Position numbers and translations under genes: made by a program. The notes below the pieces were generated by a model. It did not search any database. It had not been told where the DNA came from and saw only the letters and a list, made by a program, of their open reading frames with translations. DNA of 40,054 nt, from the NCBI GenBank assembly GCA_013334855.1, contig JAAXWU010000006.1, positions 1 through 40,054 on the forward strand. Reading direction: 5' to 3'. The stretch is from Chlorobaculum sp. (GTDB lineage: Bacteria; Bacteroidota; Chlorobiia; Chlorobiales; Chlorobiaceae). Below, piece after piece: positions 1-12,217 of this stretch. Numbering within the stretch: the stretch's first letter is position 1; the number at the start of each line of letters is the position of its first letter.

Positions 1-71
1 CTGTTGAAAAGGTGGGTATGCAAACCACCAAGATTGATATCCACATACATCAGAAGTTCGGGCTTCAACAT
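1..71 (-). CDS. 5' end of an unidentified CDS running off the left edge (MLKPELLMYVDINLGGLHTHLFN...)
   Basis: Reverse-strand ATG at 69-71 with an AAGGAG ribosome-binding-like motif just upstream; frame open to the window edge. Too short to identify. Confidence 0.35.
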   Translation of the reverse strand, partial: MLKPELLMYVDINLGGLHTHLFN

Positions 72-828
72 GATAGACTCCTTGAAATGAATTGATTTTG
101 GATTGAAATTTTTCTCGATGTCACATTGAACAGGAATGGAAATTAAATAACATCGTTGTTCCGAAATGAGTAAGCAATGGAGAGAGTACGCCAGCTATCG
201 CCCCAACCTCTTTTTTCGGACTTCACGAATAAAATAACTTGCGTTCCATAGAGCTTGTTTTAAAAGATGTTCCTCCTTCTTTTTAAGTTTTTATACAAAA
301 TAACTGGCGATCAGCTTGAGTTGACGAGAAACCCTTTTTTCAGGTTCGTGTATAAGTATCATAGTAAGAAAAAAACTTTGGTTTTCGGATGCTCAACATT
401 GTTTAGACTGATCTACCTGATTCTGTAAAGGCAGAAAGCTTCTTTCTTAATCAGAAAACAAAAAAAATTTAATCGCTGACCACCAAACTAATCATCTATA
501 AAAAACTTATCCGTCAATTTATATATTCCTTCGCTATTGTCGTATCGGCTCTGTTCTGCTCATTCGGCAATCCGTCTCGGGAGGGATACTGCATAAGCTT
601 GACTGCGAAGCTCACAGATCATATGTACGAAAAATAACGGTATTTATCAAGTCCCGGAGCCAAATAACCGTTAAAAAATTTCCCACCTCAAACGCTTGAC
701 CAGCCAACCATCGCCATGAACCAGAATATATCGTAACCTCTTTTCATTCCAAATTTTACGTCCGGCACGAGCAGAAGCGCGGTGAAGGCGACGGCTGTTC
801 GGAAACGTCGAGGTGGAGGGTAAATTCA

Positions 829-1758
829 TCACTCCAGCGACGCTTTCAGACTTTGCGCGGCTTCGGTTATGCGGCTGCGTTCTGGTTCACCGAAGCGCTG
901 GAACGGCTCGGCCATGTGGTCGCTGCACAGGCCGAGGCTGCCGAGGGCGCACTTCAGCCCCTTGATGACGCTGGAGGCTCCGTGACCGGCTTCGTAGATG
1001 CGGCGGCACACCTCCATCACCTTGCCGTGCAGCTCGACGGTGCGGCGCAGGTCGCCCGCCACGGCGGCGTGGTAGAGTGCGACGTAGAGCTTCGGAAACA
1101 GATTCGCCCCCGCGCAGACGCCGCCGTGTGCGCCCGTCAGCACGGACTCGGCAAGCAGTTGTTCGGGGCCGATGAACAGGCTGGCGTGGGGCAACTCTGC
1201 GAACAGCGCCCGGATTTTCTGGAAATAGCACATGTCGCCGGAGCTGTCCTTCAACCCCACGATGCCCGGAATGGTCATGGCCTGCCTGACCGTCTCCGGC
1301 GCGAAAACCGGAGGCCGGTACGGCTGGTTGTAGAGGAAGAGCGGAAGCGGAAGCTGCGGCGCGAGGCGCTCCACATAGCCGAGCAGCTCGTCCTGCGTGG
1401 CGGGAAAGTAATAGGGCGGAGCGAGCACGAGCGCGTCTGCGCCGCAGCGGTGCGCCGTTTCGGCGATGGCGAGCGACTCCGAGATCGCCGTTTCGCTGAT
1501 GCCCACCAGCACCGGCGCCCGCCTGGCGACGCTGCCGCAAACCCGCCGCACAAGCTCGTGCTTGAGCGCCGCGCCGAGGCCCGGAGCCTCGCCGGTTGTG
1601 CCGAGGATGAACATACCGTGCACGCCGCCGCCGATCACATGCTCCGTCAGCCGCTCCAGCCCCGGCAAATCGAGCGTCGAGCGGTCGGCGAGAGGAGTCA
1701 CGAGCGGCGGTATGATGCCCCTCAACGGCGCTCCCGGAACTTCACTGGCATGGTGCAT
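829..1758 (-). CDS. DapA/NanA-family aldolase (dihydrodipicolinate synthase family)
   Basis: Full-length 309 aa; GTTGEAPGL, YNQPY and Schiff-base IVGLKDSSGD motifs of the class I aldolase DHDPS family. Confidence 0.9.
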   Translation of the reverse strand: MHHASEVPGAPLRGIIPPLVTPLADRSTLDLPGLERLTEHVIGGGVHGMFILGTTGEAPGLGAALKHELVRRVCGSVARRAPVLVGISETAISESLAIAETAHRCGADALVLAPPYYFPATQDELLGYVERLAPQLPLPLFLYNQPYRPPVFAPETVRQAMTIPGIVGLKDSSGDMCYFQKIRALFAELPHASLFIGPEQLLAESVLTGAHGGVCAGANLFPKLYVALYHAAVAGDLRRTVELHGKVMEVCRRIYEAGHGASSVIKGLKCALGSLGLCSDHMAEPFQRFGEPERSRITEAAQSLKASLE

Positions 1759-2390
1759 AGCGTGTTATTTTGCTGTTTTATGATGAGCGTCGCATCCCCG
1801 GCAAAACGAATTGCGCTGAGTCAAACACAGCGAAACTGCCAAGTTTGCGTCAGTCAAGGAACAAACGGTTTTCGACAGCTCATCCGGGAATAGGCCCATG
1901 AGAACCTTGATTTTAACTCTGTATATAAAGATTTACTCGCATTACACAAAATCTAAACACCTGTAACAAGCTGTTCGCATCACTTCATCGTCAACTTCTG
2001 CTACGATTTTCCGGTCACTTGTTACCACAGACTATTGGCTTGTCAATGGTCCACGGTTCTGAAGCATCCGTCATTGCGAGTCGCCCGATCCGGCCCGATA
2101 CCGCACACATACCTTGAATCAATGCACTCGACGGAGATAGATCGCGACGTTCCTACAGGTTTGGACTCACGATGACGAATCTCCCCCCACTTCGCTCCTT
2201 GCTCTGAAAATCAGGGACAAACGAAGCGCTTGCAATATTTCCGGAAAAGATGCAGACTCTGATAAGGGGATGCGGCTTGCAACTTGTTAAGTAAACAGCC
2301 CGTTTACCGATGTATCGAAATCGAAATGAACTCAAGTCACAGTCGAAGCGGCTCATGGCCTTTGCTTCGACCAACCAACCCCGGAACCAC

Positions 2391-2597
2391 ATGAACAGAT
2401 TGAGTGCTCACGCCCTGCCCGCAATGATGATCGTGATCGCGGGCCTCGTCATCGGCGGTTGCAGCCCCACCGTGAAGGTGGAGGCCCCCGACAAGCCGAT
2501 TACCATCAACATGAACATCAAGATCGATCATGAGATCAGAATCAAAGTCGACCGCGACATCGACAACGCGCTCAACAAGAGAACCGATATTTTCTAA
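2391..2597 (+). CDS. ynbE: YnbE-like small lipoprotein
   Basis: Internal start at 2391 gives a signal peptide with lipobox (VIGGC) then SPTVKVEAPDKPITINMNIKIDHEIRIKVD, characteristic of YnbE; followed by ydbL- and ydbH-like genes. Confidence 0.8.
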   Translation: MNRLSAHALPAMMIVIAGLVIGGCSPTVKVEAPDKPITINMNIKIDHEIRIKVDRDIDNALNKRTDIF

Positions 2598-2612
2598 TCA
2601 GGGAGGATCACC

Positions 2613-2966
2613 ATGCACATGTTCAAAACGTATCGTCTCGTGACGCTGGCCAAAACCTTCGTCCTTTTCCTCATGATCTTTGCCGCGTCGGCATCGGCTT
2701 TCGCGCTCGACCTCGAAACGGCCCGGGCGAAGGGGCTGATTGGCGAGGTTGACGACGGCTACATCGCCATCCCGCCGGGAAAGAGCACCGAGGCGCAGAA
2801 GCTTGTCGAAACCGTCAATCTTGAGCGCCGCGCAGTCTACGCCGATATTGCGAAAAAGAACGGTATATCGCTCGAAGTTACCGGCCAGCGCACCTTCGAA
2901 AAGCGCTATCCCGCCTTTCCCGCCGGAACGTGGGTGAAGATAAAGGGCGCGTGGTCGCAGAAGTAA
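2613..2966 (+). CDS. ydbL: YdbL-like DUF1318 protein
   Basis: Signal peptide then LETARAKGLIGEVDDGYIAI...VNLERRAVYADIAKKNG...W(V)KIKGAW, DUF1318 pattern. Confidence 0.85.
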   Translation: MHMFKTYRLVTLAKTFVLFLMIFAASASAFALDLETARAKGLIGEVDDGYIAIPPGKSTEAQKLVETVNLERRAVYADIAKKNGISLEVTGQRTFEKRYPAFPAGTWVKIKGAWSQK

Positions 2967-2976
2967 CCCGGCTGAC

Positions 2977-5085
2977 GTGAAGTGGCTTGCGCGCATCATC
3001 GGTCTGCTGGTACTGCTCGCGACTCTGACTGTTTGCGGAGCCTGGCTGACCTTTCCCTGGTACGCCCAGGCGCTCATTGATCGTGCGACCGCCGGTAAAG
3101 GCATTGTCGTAAAACTGCACGGGCACGGGCGTCCGGGTCTGTCGGGCGTCGGCTTCGACCGGCTCGACGCCAGCGTGACCACCCCTCCCGACTCCTGCAC
3201 GGGAGTCATCTCGACCTACCGCTCAACGCTCCATCACGGGCAGCTCTCGTGGCGAAGCATCAGCAATGGCGGAACTCCGGCGTTCGACCTCGCGCTCGCC
3301 GCCGATTCCGTGACGGTACACCAGATGCCGGCGGATATCCGCTTCCGCCAGTCCCGGCCCCGTTTGCGGGCGCGGCTCGCATTTCCGGCAGGTCTGAGCT
3401 TGCTGCCCGCCATCGCGCCCGACTCGCTCGCCTTTGCCGTCAGGGAGGGGCGGATTGAAACCGGACAGTTGCGGCTCGAAGGGGTCGCCTACGATATGCT
3501 GCTCACCCGTTCGCGCCGCTGGGTGCAGCAACCGTCCAAATTCAGCGCCCGGTCGCTCTATTCCGGCCTCAACAAAACCCCGCTCTCCAATTTCGAGGCG
3601 ACCTTCGGCCTGCAACGCAATCCGCGCAAGCCCTGCACCCTGAAATTCAGCGACTGCTCGCTCGAACTCTTTGGCATCAGGGCTTCGACGCCCGAGGTCG
3701 AGTACAGCCTCAGGAACAAGCGCACGGCTTTCGTGCTCAAGCTCGACAACCTGCCACTCGAAAGGCTCTCCCCGAACAGCGCGACGACGTCGATTACCGG
3801 CAATCTCAGCGGCGCGATGCCGGTCGAATACCTCGACTCCGCAATCCGGATCAAAAACGGAACGATCGACGCCGCAAAAGGGACGATGATCACCATGAAA
3901 ACCGGCAACACGAAACTCTCTTTCGACGCCGGTGGCAAACCGGGCGGGCCGCCGTTCATCGAAAACCTCAACGTCAGGGTGAAGCTCGACGCCAGCAACG
4001 GCATCTTGTCGGCGATACGCCTCGACTCGCTTTCGGCGCGGCTCTTCGGTGGCCGGATCGCATCGACGCCTGCCCGCTACGATCTCAAGAGCGGTTCGGC
4101 AGCCTGCACCATCACCATCGACAAGGCTCCGATCCTCGACCGCATCCGTCTGCAAGGCGAGTTCAGCGGCGCGATGCATGGGCGACTCTCCGGCACGCTC
4201 CCCATCCGCATCGAGCGCACCGGTTTCGCCCTGCGCGATGCCAAGCTCACGGCGCAGGGAGGCGGTTCGATCCGGCAGAGGCTGCCGAAACAGCCCTCCA
4301 CGGAAGACGCGCTCTTTTCGAAAAATACAAGCCAAAGGGTGGATTGGGAGTTCAGCGATCGTGCCATCACGCTGAACAAGGCGGCGACGGGCAAACTGAC
4401 GATGGAGATGGAACTCAAAAGCCTCAAGCGCAAGACTGGCGGTGGAGAGCTGCTGCTCACGACGCCGAAGGGCACGCTCACGATGTTCGCCCAGGCAGCC
4501 AGACCCTCGCTCATCACCGTTTCAGGCTTTTCGGCGGGACTACTTGACGGAACGGTCTCCTTCGACCGCATGGAGTACGACCTCAAATCGAAACATGCCG
4601 AAACCAGGGTGCTGCTCAATGGCGTACCGATCCAGACGCTGCTCGACCTGCAAGGCGCCTCGAAGCTCTCCGCCACGGGCACCGTCCGGGCAGCGATCCC
4701 GGTCGTCCTCGACAACAGCGCCATCAGCATTCCCGAAGGCAACATGGATGCGGAAAAGAGCGGTCTCATCATCTATTCAAGCACCCCAGAAGAGCGGGCC
4801 GCCGCCGGATCCGGCTTGCGCCTCACCTACGAAGCGCTCGGCAACTTCTTCTACTCGGAGCTGGTCTCGACCATCACCATGACCCCGGACGGCAACTCCC
4901 GCATCACCATCCAGCTCAAAGGGCGCAACCCCGAATTCCAGAACAACCGTCCGGTCAACCTCAACCTCAACATCGAGCAAAACCTCCTCGACCTCTTCAG
5001 AAGCCTCACTATCTCCTCGGAGATCGAAGAGGAAATCTCGAAAAAAGTGCTGGAGCAGAGCGGGGGGAAGAAGGGAGGGAAGTAA
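2977..5085 (+). CDS. ydbH: YdbH-like AsmA-type envelope protein
   Basis: 702 aa, N-terminal TM, repetitive beta-rich AsmA-like body, C-terminal region with NLNIEQNLLDLFRSL; directly downstream of ynbE and ydbL homologues. Confidence 0.75.
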   Translation: MKWLARIIGLLVLLATLTVCGAWLTFPWYAQALIDRATAGKGIVVKLHGHGRPGLSGVGFDRLDASVTTPPDSCTGVISTYRSTLHHGQLSWRSISNGGTPAFDLALAADSVTVHQMPADIRFRQSRPRLRARLAFPAGLSLLPAIAPDSLAFAVREGRIETGQLRLEGVAYDMLLTRSRRWVQQPSKFSARSLYSGLNKTPLSNFEATFGLQRNPRKPCTLKFSDCSLELFGIRASTPEVEYSLRNKRTAFVLKLDNLPLERLSPNSATTSITGNLSGAMPVEYLDSAIRIKNGTIDAAKGTMITMKTGNTKLSFDAGGKPGGPPFIENLNVRVKLDASNGILSAIRLDSLSARLFGGRIASTPARYDLKSGSAACTITIDKAPILDRIRLQGEFSGAMHGRLSGTLPIRIERTGFALRDAKLTAQGGGSIRQRLPKQPSTEDALFSKNTSQRVDWEFSDRAITLNKAATGKLTMEMELKSLKRKTGGGELLLTTPKGTLTMFAQAARPSLITVSGFSAGLLDGTVSFDRMEYDLKSKHAETRVLLNGVPIQTLLDLQGASKLSATGTVRAAIPVVLDNSAISIPEGNMDAEKSGLIIYSSTPEERAAAGSGLRLTYEALGNFFYSELVSTITMTPDGNSRITIQLKGRNPEFQNNRPVNLNLNIEQNLLDLFRSLTISSEIEEEISKKVLEQSGGKKGGK

Positions 5086-5332
5086 GAAGTGATTTTGGCG
5101 ACGAGAAAATCCACCTGGCTTTCGCCAGTATTTTTAACTGATGCAAAAGAGCCGTCAACTCCCCTGAGATTTTTAGATGATTTTAACAAAAAAATCTGTG
5201 ATAAAACGGCTACGCTTCTCGTCTAACGCCACACATCAACCGACCGAAAATAGCGTAGCGGCGTCGGCTGCAACCCGTTGTCAGGCATGATTGGATTTTC
5301 ACCACTTTCTGAGTCGCCCGATCATCCCCTTA

Positions 5333-6079
5333 TTATCGCAGCATCAGCGCGAACACCCCCCAGCCCTGGTATTCACGCGTGTGGGCGGAGTAGCGCTCGG
5401 GTTCCGAGGTCAGTTGGGAGCGAACCTCTTTGGCCATCTCGTCGTCGGGATTGGCTTCAAGCCATCGGCGCATGGTGAGCCACTTGGCCGCTTCGTATCT
5501 GTCCCAGCCGTTCTGATCGGCGAGGACCATTTCCACGACATCGTAGCCAAGGTGGCCGATGGATGCGAGAAGTTCAGGAAGCAGGAGATAGTCGGAGATT
5601 GAGTGTGCATGGCACTTCCTGGCGACATCTTCTGTCGGCGGCATCTGACGCCAGAAGGGCTCGCCGATGAGGATGGTTCCTCCGTCAAGTAAGCTCCGCT
5701 TCAAAAGCTCGATTGTTCCGGCTACACCTCCGCCGATCCATGTGGCCCCGATACAGGCCGCGATCCCGACCTTCTCGTCAGAAACATAGTCGGCGGCATC
5801 GCCGTGGATGAACTTGACTCGATCAGCGACACCGAGTTCTTCAGCGCGGAATATCGCCTGTTCGGTGAACAATTGGCTCATATCTACGCCGGTGCCGACT
5901 ATCCCATGCTCGTGCGCCCAAGTACAAAGCATCTCGCCCGAACCGCTACCGAGGTCAAGGACACTGGTCCCCGGTGCTATGCGCAAAGCCGCGCCGAGAG
6001 TAGCCAGATTCTCAGGCGTGAACGGGTTGTGGATGCGATGAGCACTTTCGGTGATGTTGAAGATCCTTGGAATGTCCAT
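5333..6079 (-). CDS. Class I SAM-dependent methyltransferase
   Basis: VLDLGSGSGEMLCTWA motif I, GVDMSQ, FIHGDAADY; complete ORF. Confidence 0.85.
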   Translation of the reverse strand: MDIPRIFNITESAHRIHNPFTPENLATLGAALRIAPGTSVLDLGSGSGEMLCTWAHEHGIVGTGVDMSQLFTEQAIFRAEELGVADRVKFIHGDAADYVSDEKVGIAACIGATWIGGGVAGTIELLKRSLLDGGTILIGEPFWRQMPPTEDVARKCHAHSISDYLLLPELLASIGHLGYDVVEMVLADQNGWDRYEAAKWLTMRRWLEANPDDEMAKEVRSQLTSEPERYSAHTREYQGWGVFALMLR

Positions 6080-6180
6080 GGTGAAATATCTCCTTACGGG
6101 TGTGAATATATTTCCTTACTTCCTGACATTGTCTATACTGATCAGCCTAAACTGCGGATTTTTGAATTACAGCCCATAGA

Positions 6181-6382
6181 AGACGCAATCGCCAAGCTTG
6201 ACACGCATGACGACGCAACCCTGCAACATTTTAGTACTAAATTTTCTCGTTGAATTCCGAAACGGTGAGAACCGCGCCCTTATCAGGCTGCGAAAGCTTC
6301 CTTTTTGGCGAGCGACAGTCCATCCAAATCGTTCAAATACCCCAACGACTTCCTTCCCGCTCAATGTTGGCAACGGAGGCAT
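6181..6382 (-). pseudogene. hicA: Internally deleted and frameshifted HicA toxin
   Basis: MPPLPTLSGKEVVGVFERFGWTVARQKGS joins directly to FRSLIR (central HicA segment missing); shifting frame after SLIR restores the expected tail AVLTVSEFNEKI*. Confidence 0.75.
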
Positions 6383-6588
6383 CAGGCGTTTACCTCGACT
6401 TGCCTTGTCTCAATAGTCAATGGAATCCCTTTTTCAGCACGTACCTCCAGGCACAACTGAATGGCCTCCTTGATGTTTTCCAACGCTTCATCTTTTGTTG
6501 CACCTTGACTGACACAACCCGGAATCGAAGGGCACTCCGCAATCCAGACGCCGTCTTCATCCCGATCGATGGTTACTGAAAATTTCAT
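6382..6588 (-). CDS. hicB: HicB-family antitoxin
   Basis: MKFSVTIDRDEDGVWIAECPSIPGCVSQGATKDEALENIKEAIQLCLE, canonical HicB fold; overlaps the hicA start. Confidence 0.9.
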   Translation of the reverse strand: MKFSVTIDRDEDGVWIAECPSIPGCVSQGATKDEALENIKEAIQLCLEVRAEKGIPLTIETRQVEVNA

Positions 6589-7218
6589 GGCAGATCACCT
6601 GTTGGTTGTCGTTCATGTGTCGCCAAGCCCGATGGACGGCGAAACGGTTGAAAACACGAACACAGCTCACCGTGACTTTGACCGCCGTTAACCCGCAAAA
6701 TCAACCACTTGAAAAATTAGCGCAAAATACGCGACCAAGCAACCACAATCATCTGAACTGATACAGAAACCGAAACAGCGCTGAAACCGGCAAAGGAATC
6801 AGCGCTGACGATGAACCCCGTGGCTTGCCCATCTTTCAGTTCCGACAATTTCATTCCAGAATCCTCCTGACCATGATGCGCATGGCGATTGTCCGGCCGA
6901 TGGCCACCCTGCTGTCGTGCACCTGCACCGGCCTCCGCCCTGAGCTTTTCGGCAACCTCGAATTCACCGTCAGCGAGGTGCGCCAGAGGGTGATGCCTCG
7001 CTCGACCGTGCCGTACATCTCCTGCCCGTAACTGTCCATGATCGCTTGCGGGAACGCCTGATACTGCATTACACTTTTCAAAACCTCCTGAAATAGACTT
7101 CCCCGGCTTTCCGCTCCATAAACGGAGCTTTTTTCTTATACTTTATGGCGTTCGGGATAAGAAGAAACCGATGGCGATTTCGATGAAGAGAGGGTAACGG
7201 TGAACCAAATGAAACTCG

Positions 7219-7932
7219 ATGGCTGACACGATTCTCAGGCTGGAAGGAATCCGCAGGGAGCTGGAGCTGTCGCGGGATGTGCGGCAGACGATCATCCCCA
7301 ACCTTTCGCTCGATATTTTCGCGGGGGAGTTCGTGGCGATCACCGGGCCGTCGGGGTCAGGCAAATCGACGCTGCTCTACATCATGGGCGGCCTCGACAA
7401 GCCGACCTTCGGCAGCGTCTGGCTCGACGGGCAGGAGATCACCGGCCTCGAAGAGACCGAGATGACCATCATCCGCAACCAGAAGATCGGCTTTATCTAT
7501 CAGTTTCACTTTCTGTTACCGGAGTTCAGCGCGGTCGATAACGTCATGATGCCGATGCTCATCCGGCGCAGGTACGGCAAGAAGGAGATTCGCGAGCGGG
7601 CCATGAAGCTGCTCGACATGGTCGGCCTCGACAACAAGTACTCGAACAAGCCGAACCAGCTCTCCGGCGGCCAGCAGCAGCGCGTCGCCATCGCACGGGC
7701 GCTGGCCAACGAGCCGAAGGTGCTGCTCGGCGACGAACCGACTGGCAACCTCGATTCGCGCTCGGCCAACAACGTTTATGAACTTTTCGCCCGGCTGAAC
7801 CGTGAGCTGAACCAGACGGTGATCGTCGTCACCCACGACGAGGAGTTCGCCAACCGCGCTGGCCGCCGCATTCACCTCGTCGATGGCAAAATCGAGAGCG
7901 ATTCACGAAACGGCAAAGCAGCATCCGCCTGA
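7219..7932 (+). CDS. LolD/MacB-type ABC transporter ATP-binding protein
   Basis: Walker [10 protein letters not shown], signature [15 protein letters not shown], Walker [14 protein letters not shown]-loop VVTHD. Confidence 0.9.
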   Translation: MADTILRLEGIRRELELSRDVRQTIIPNLSLDIFAGEFVAITGPSGSGKSTLLYIMGGLDKPTFGSVWLDGQEITGLEETEMTIIRNQKIGFIYQFHFLLPEFSAVDNVMMPMLIRRRYGKKEIRERAMKLLDMVGLDNKYSNKPNQLSGGQQQRVAIARALANEPKVLLGDEPTGNLDSRSANNVYELFARLNRELNQTVIVVTHDEEFANRAGRRIHLVDGKIESDSRNGKAASA

Positions 7933-7951
7933 AACCACACGGAGACGATCC

Positions 7952-9484
7952 ATGCTCGAACAGATCAGGAATACCCATCCGCTTGTCTACAAACACTTTA
8001 GTGCGTTGCCGGACGGAGAGCGCCACTTGCGCACAGTGCTCTCAATCGACCGCTACTGGGAGAATCTCGATCTTCCCGTGCCGGATGTAATCCGCGATGG
8101 CTCGCGCCTTCCCGCCGACGCACGAATCGACGAGGAGTGCGACATGCTCTACGCTGGCGGCACGCTGGGCCTGTTGCACGCGGCGGTGATGGCCAGACAG
8201 TACGGGCGCAAGGTGACGGTGATCGACCGCGCCGAGCCGGGGCGCACCACCCGCGACTGGAACATCTCGCGCCGCGAGTTGCTGCGCCTCGCCGACACCG
8301 GGGTGTTCATGCAGGCGGAACTTGACTCGACCATCGTGCGGCAGTACAGAACCGGCTGGGTGGAGTTCCACGCGCCCGCCGTCCGGCGCAAGCGCCTTTA
8401 CATGGAGGAGGTGCTCGACTGCGCGGTCGATGCCGACAGGCTGCTCGGCATGGCGCGGGAGAAGGTGGCGACCAGCGCGGGTTCAACGGTTGCCGGTCAC
8501 ACGCACTTCGTCGCCTGCTACCGGTTCCCGGATCACCTCGTCGTGCAGATCGAGGAGTCGTCGGGCGCGACGCGCTACTTACGGACGCAGGTGGTCGTGG
8601 ATGCGATGGGCATCGTTTCGCCGATAGCCATGCAGCTCAACCGTGGCCGCCCGCAAACGCACGTCTGCCCGACGGTTGGCACCATCGCGAGTGGCTTCGA
8701 GGATGCCGTGTTCGATGTCGGCGAAATTCTCGCCAGCACCGAAAACGCCGAGGTCTCCGGCAAGCGCGGACGGCAGCTCATCTGGGAGGGATTTCCGGCA
8801 AAAGGCGACGAGTACATCACTTACCTCTTTTTCTACGACAAGGTCGATTCGCCGAACGACAAGACGCTGCTCGGCCTCTTCGAGGCGTACTTCCGCAAGC
8901 TGCCGGAGTACAAGAGGCCGGGGGCGAATTTCACGATTCACCGCCCGGTTTACGGCATCATCCCGGCGTATTTTCACGACGGCGCGGGGTGCACGCGGGT
9001 AGTGTCGGATGAGCGCATCGCGCTGCTCGGCGACGCGGCCTCGCTCGCCTCGCCACTCACCTTCTGCGGCTTCGGCTCGCTGGTGCGCAACCTCGGGCGC
9101 ATGACCTCCGGCCTCGACCGGGCGATGCGCGACGGTCGCCTCGGCGCGATGGAGCTGGCCAGGATCAGCGCATACGAGCCGAACGTGGCCACGATGGCAA
9201 ACCTCATGAAATACATGTGTTACGACCCGGAGAGTGACGATCCCGGCTTCGTCAACGAGATGATGAACGAGGTGATGATCGTGCTTGACGAGATGCCGCC
9301 GCGCTACCGGCAGGCGATGTTCCGCGACGAGATGAAGGTCGAGGAGCTGGTGACGGTGATGCTGAAGCTGGCGTGGCGATACCCGAAAATTCTCAAGGTC
9401 ACCTGGGACAAACTCGGCGTCGGTGGCTCGATCGGCTTCATGAAAAACCTCGCCGGTTGGGCGATGAGTCAATCATCGAAATAG
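7952..9484 (+). CDS. cruA: CruA-type lycopene cyclase / FAD-dependent oxidoreductase
   Basis: Start at 7952 (MLEQIRNTHPL); GGTLGLLHAAVMARQYGRKVTVIDRAEPGRTTRDWNISRREL dinucleotide-binding region and NISRREL motif typical of CruA/CruP. Confidence 0.8.
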   Translation: MLEQIRNTHPLVYKHFSALPDGERHLRTVLSIDRYWENLDLPVPDVIRDGSRLPADARIDEECDMLYAGGTLGLLHAAVMARQYGRKVTVIDRAEPGRTTRDWNISRRELLRLADTGVFMQAELDSTIVRQYRTGWVEFHAPAVRRKRLYMEEVLDCAVDADRLLGMAREKVATSAGSTVAGHTHFVACYRFPDHLVVQIEESSGATRYLRTQVVVDAMGIVSPIAMQLNRGRPQTHVCPTVGTIASGFEDAVFDVGEILASTENAEVSGKRGRQLIWEGFPAKGDEYITYLFFYDKVDSPNDKTLLGLFEAYFRKLPEYKRPGANFTIHRPVYGIIPAYFHDGAGCTRVVSDERIALLGDAASLASPLTFCGFGSLVRNLGRMTSGLDRAMRDGRLGAMELARISAYEPNVATMANLMKYMCYDPESDDPGFVNEMMNEVMIVLDEMPPRYRQAMFRDEMKVEELVTVMLKLAWRYPKILKVTWDKLGVGGSIGFMKNLAGWAMSQSSK

Positions 9485-9521
9485 CGCGATTGCTTCGGGA
9501 ATTAAAACTCTTAAACAATTG

Positions 9522-9541
9522 CCCCGGACTTCAGTCCGGGG
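9522..9541. repeat. Perfect hairpin CCCCGGAC-TTCA-GTCCGGGG between cruA and ligA
   Basis: 8-bp inverted arms around a 4-nt loop read directly; no long T-run, so terminator role uncertain. Confidence 0.7.
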
Positions 9542-9593
9542 TATGCGAATAAAGCATAAAAACTATTGGCTTTAGCCCAATCTCTTACAATGA

Positions 9594-11657
<2,064 letters not shown>

Positions 11658-11687
11658 GATGGGGAAATGTTTGTTGATTTTGTTTGT

Positions 11688-11810
11688 CATTCTGAGTCCG
11701 ACGAAGTCGGGCGAAGAATCCAGAAAAATCTTATAAGACATTATAGAATAATCGATTATTTCGAATCTCCGAAAATTGGATTCTTCACTGCCTTCAGAAT
11801 GACAAACGAA
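11688..11810. repeat. Dispersed imperfect palindromic repeat (GTCATTCTGAG...GAAGAATCC ... GGATTCTTC...CAGAATGAC)
   Basis: Outer arms are inverted copies of each other; a related degenerate copy occurs at about 33385-33465. Confidence 0.6.
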
Positions 11811-11954
11811 ACAAATATCTTTGTAGGGACGGCTCTTGTGGCCGTCCTCCTGTCATGATGCTGCCCACACAGAATATGCATGGAATTTTGCAATCGTCAT
11901 TATCGGTGTTATGTTCAGAAAAACCCCAGACAAGATTGACGCGAGGTAACGACA

Positions 11955-12206
11955 ATGAATCCGAGAGTTAGCAAGGTCACACCGCTGGAAGAATACAAAC
12001 TTCGTATCGAGTTCAACAACGGAGAGACCGGAGAATACGATTGCACGCCTTTGCTTGAGTTCGGCGTGTTTAAAGAGCTGAAGAATGTTCAGTATTTCAA
12101 ATCGGTAACGGTAGTTGGCGGGACTGTTGCTTGGCCGAATGAGCAGGATATTTGCCCAGATACGTTGTATCTGGATTCGATAAGACTTTCGGAAAAAAGA
12201 GCATAA
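11955..12206 (+). CDS. DUF2442-like protein
   Basis: PRVSKVTPLEEYKLRIEFNNGETGEYDCTPLLEFGVFKELKNVQYFKSVTVVGGTVAWPNEQDICPDTLY, classic DUF2442 pattern. Confidence 0.85.
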   Translation: MNPRVSKVTPLEEYKLRIEFNNGETGEYDCTPLLEFGVFKELKNVQYFKSVTVVGGTVAWPNEQDICPDTLYLDSIRLSEKRA

Positions 12207-12217
12207 TTAAATTGGAT

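Noticed and set aside
853-1893. 346 aa + strand ORF opposite the DapA-family gene
   Set aside because: Antisense shadow ORF in GC-rich coding DNA; low-complexity composition without motifs.
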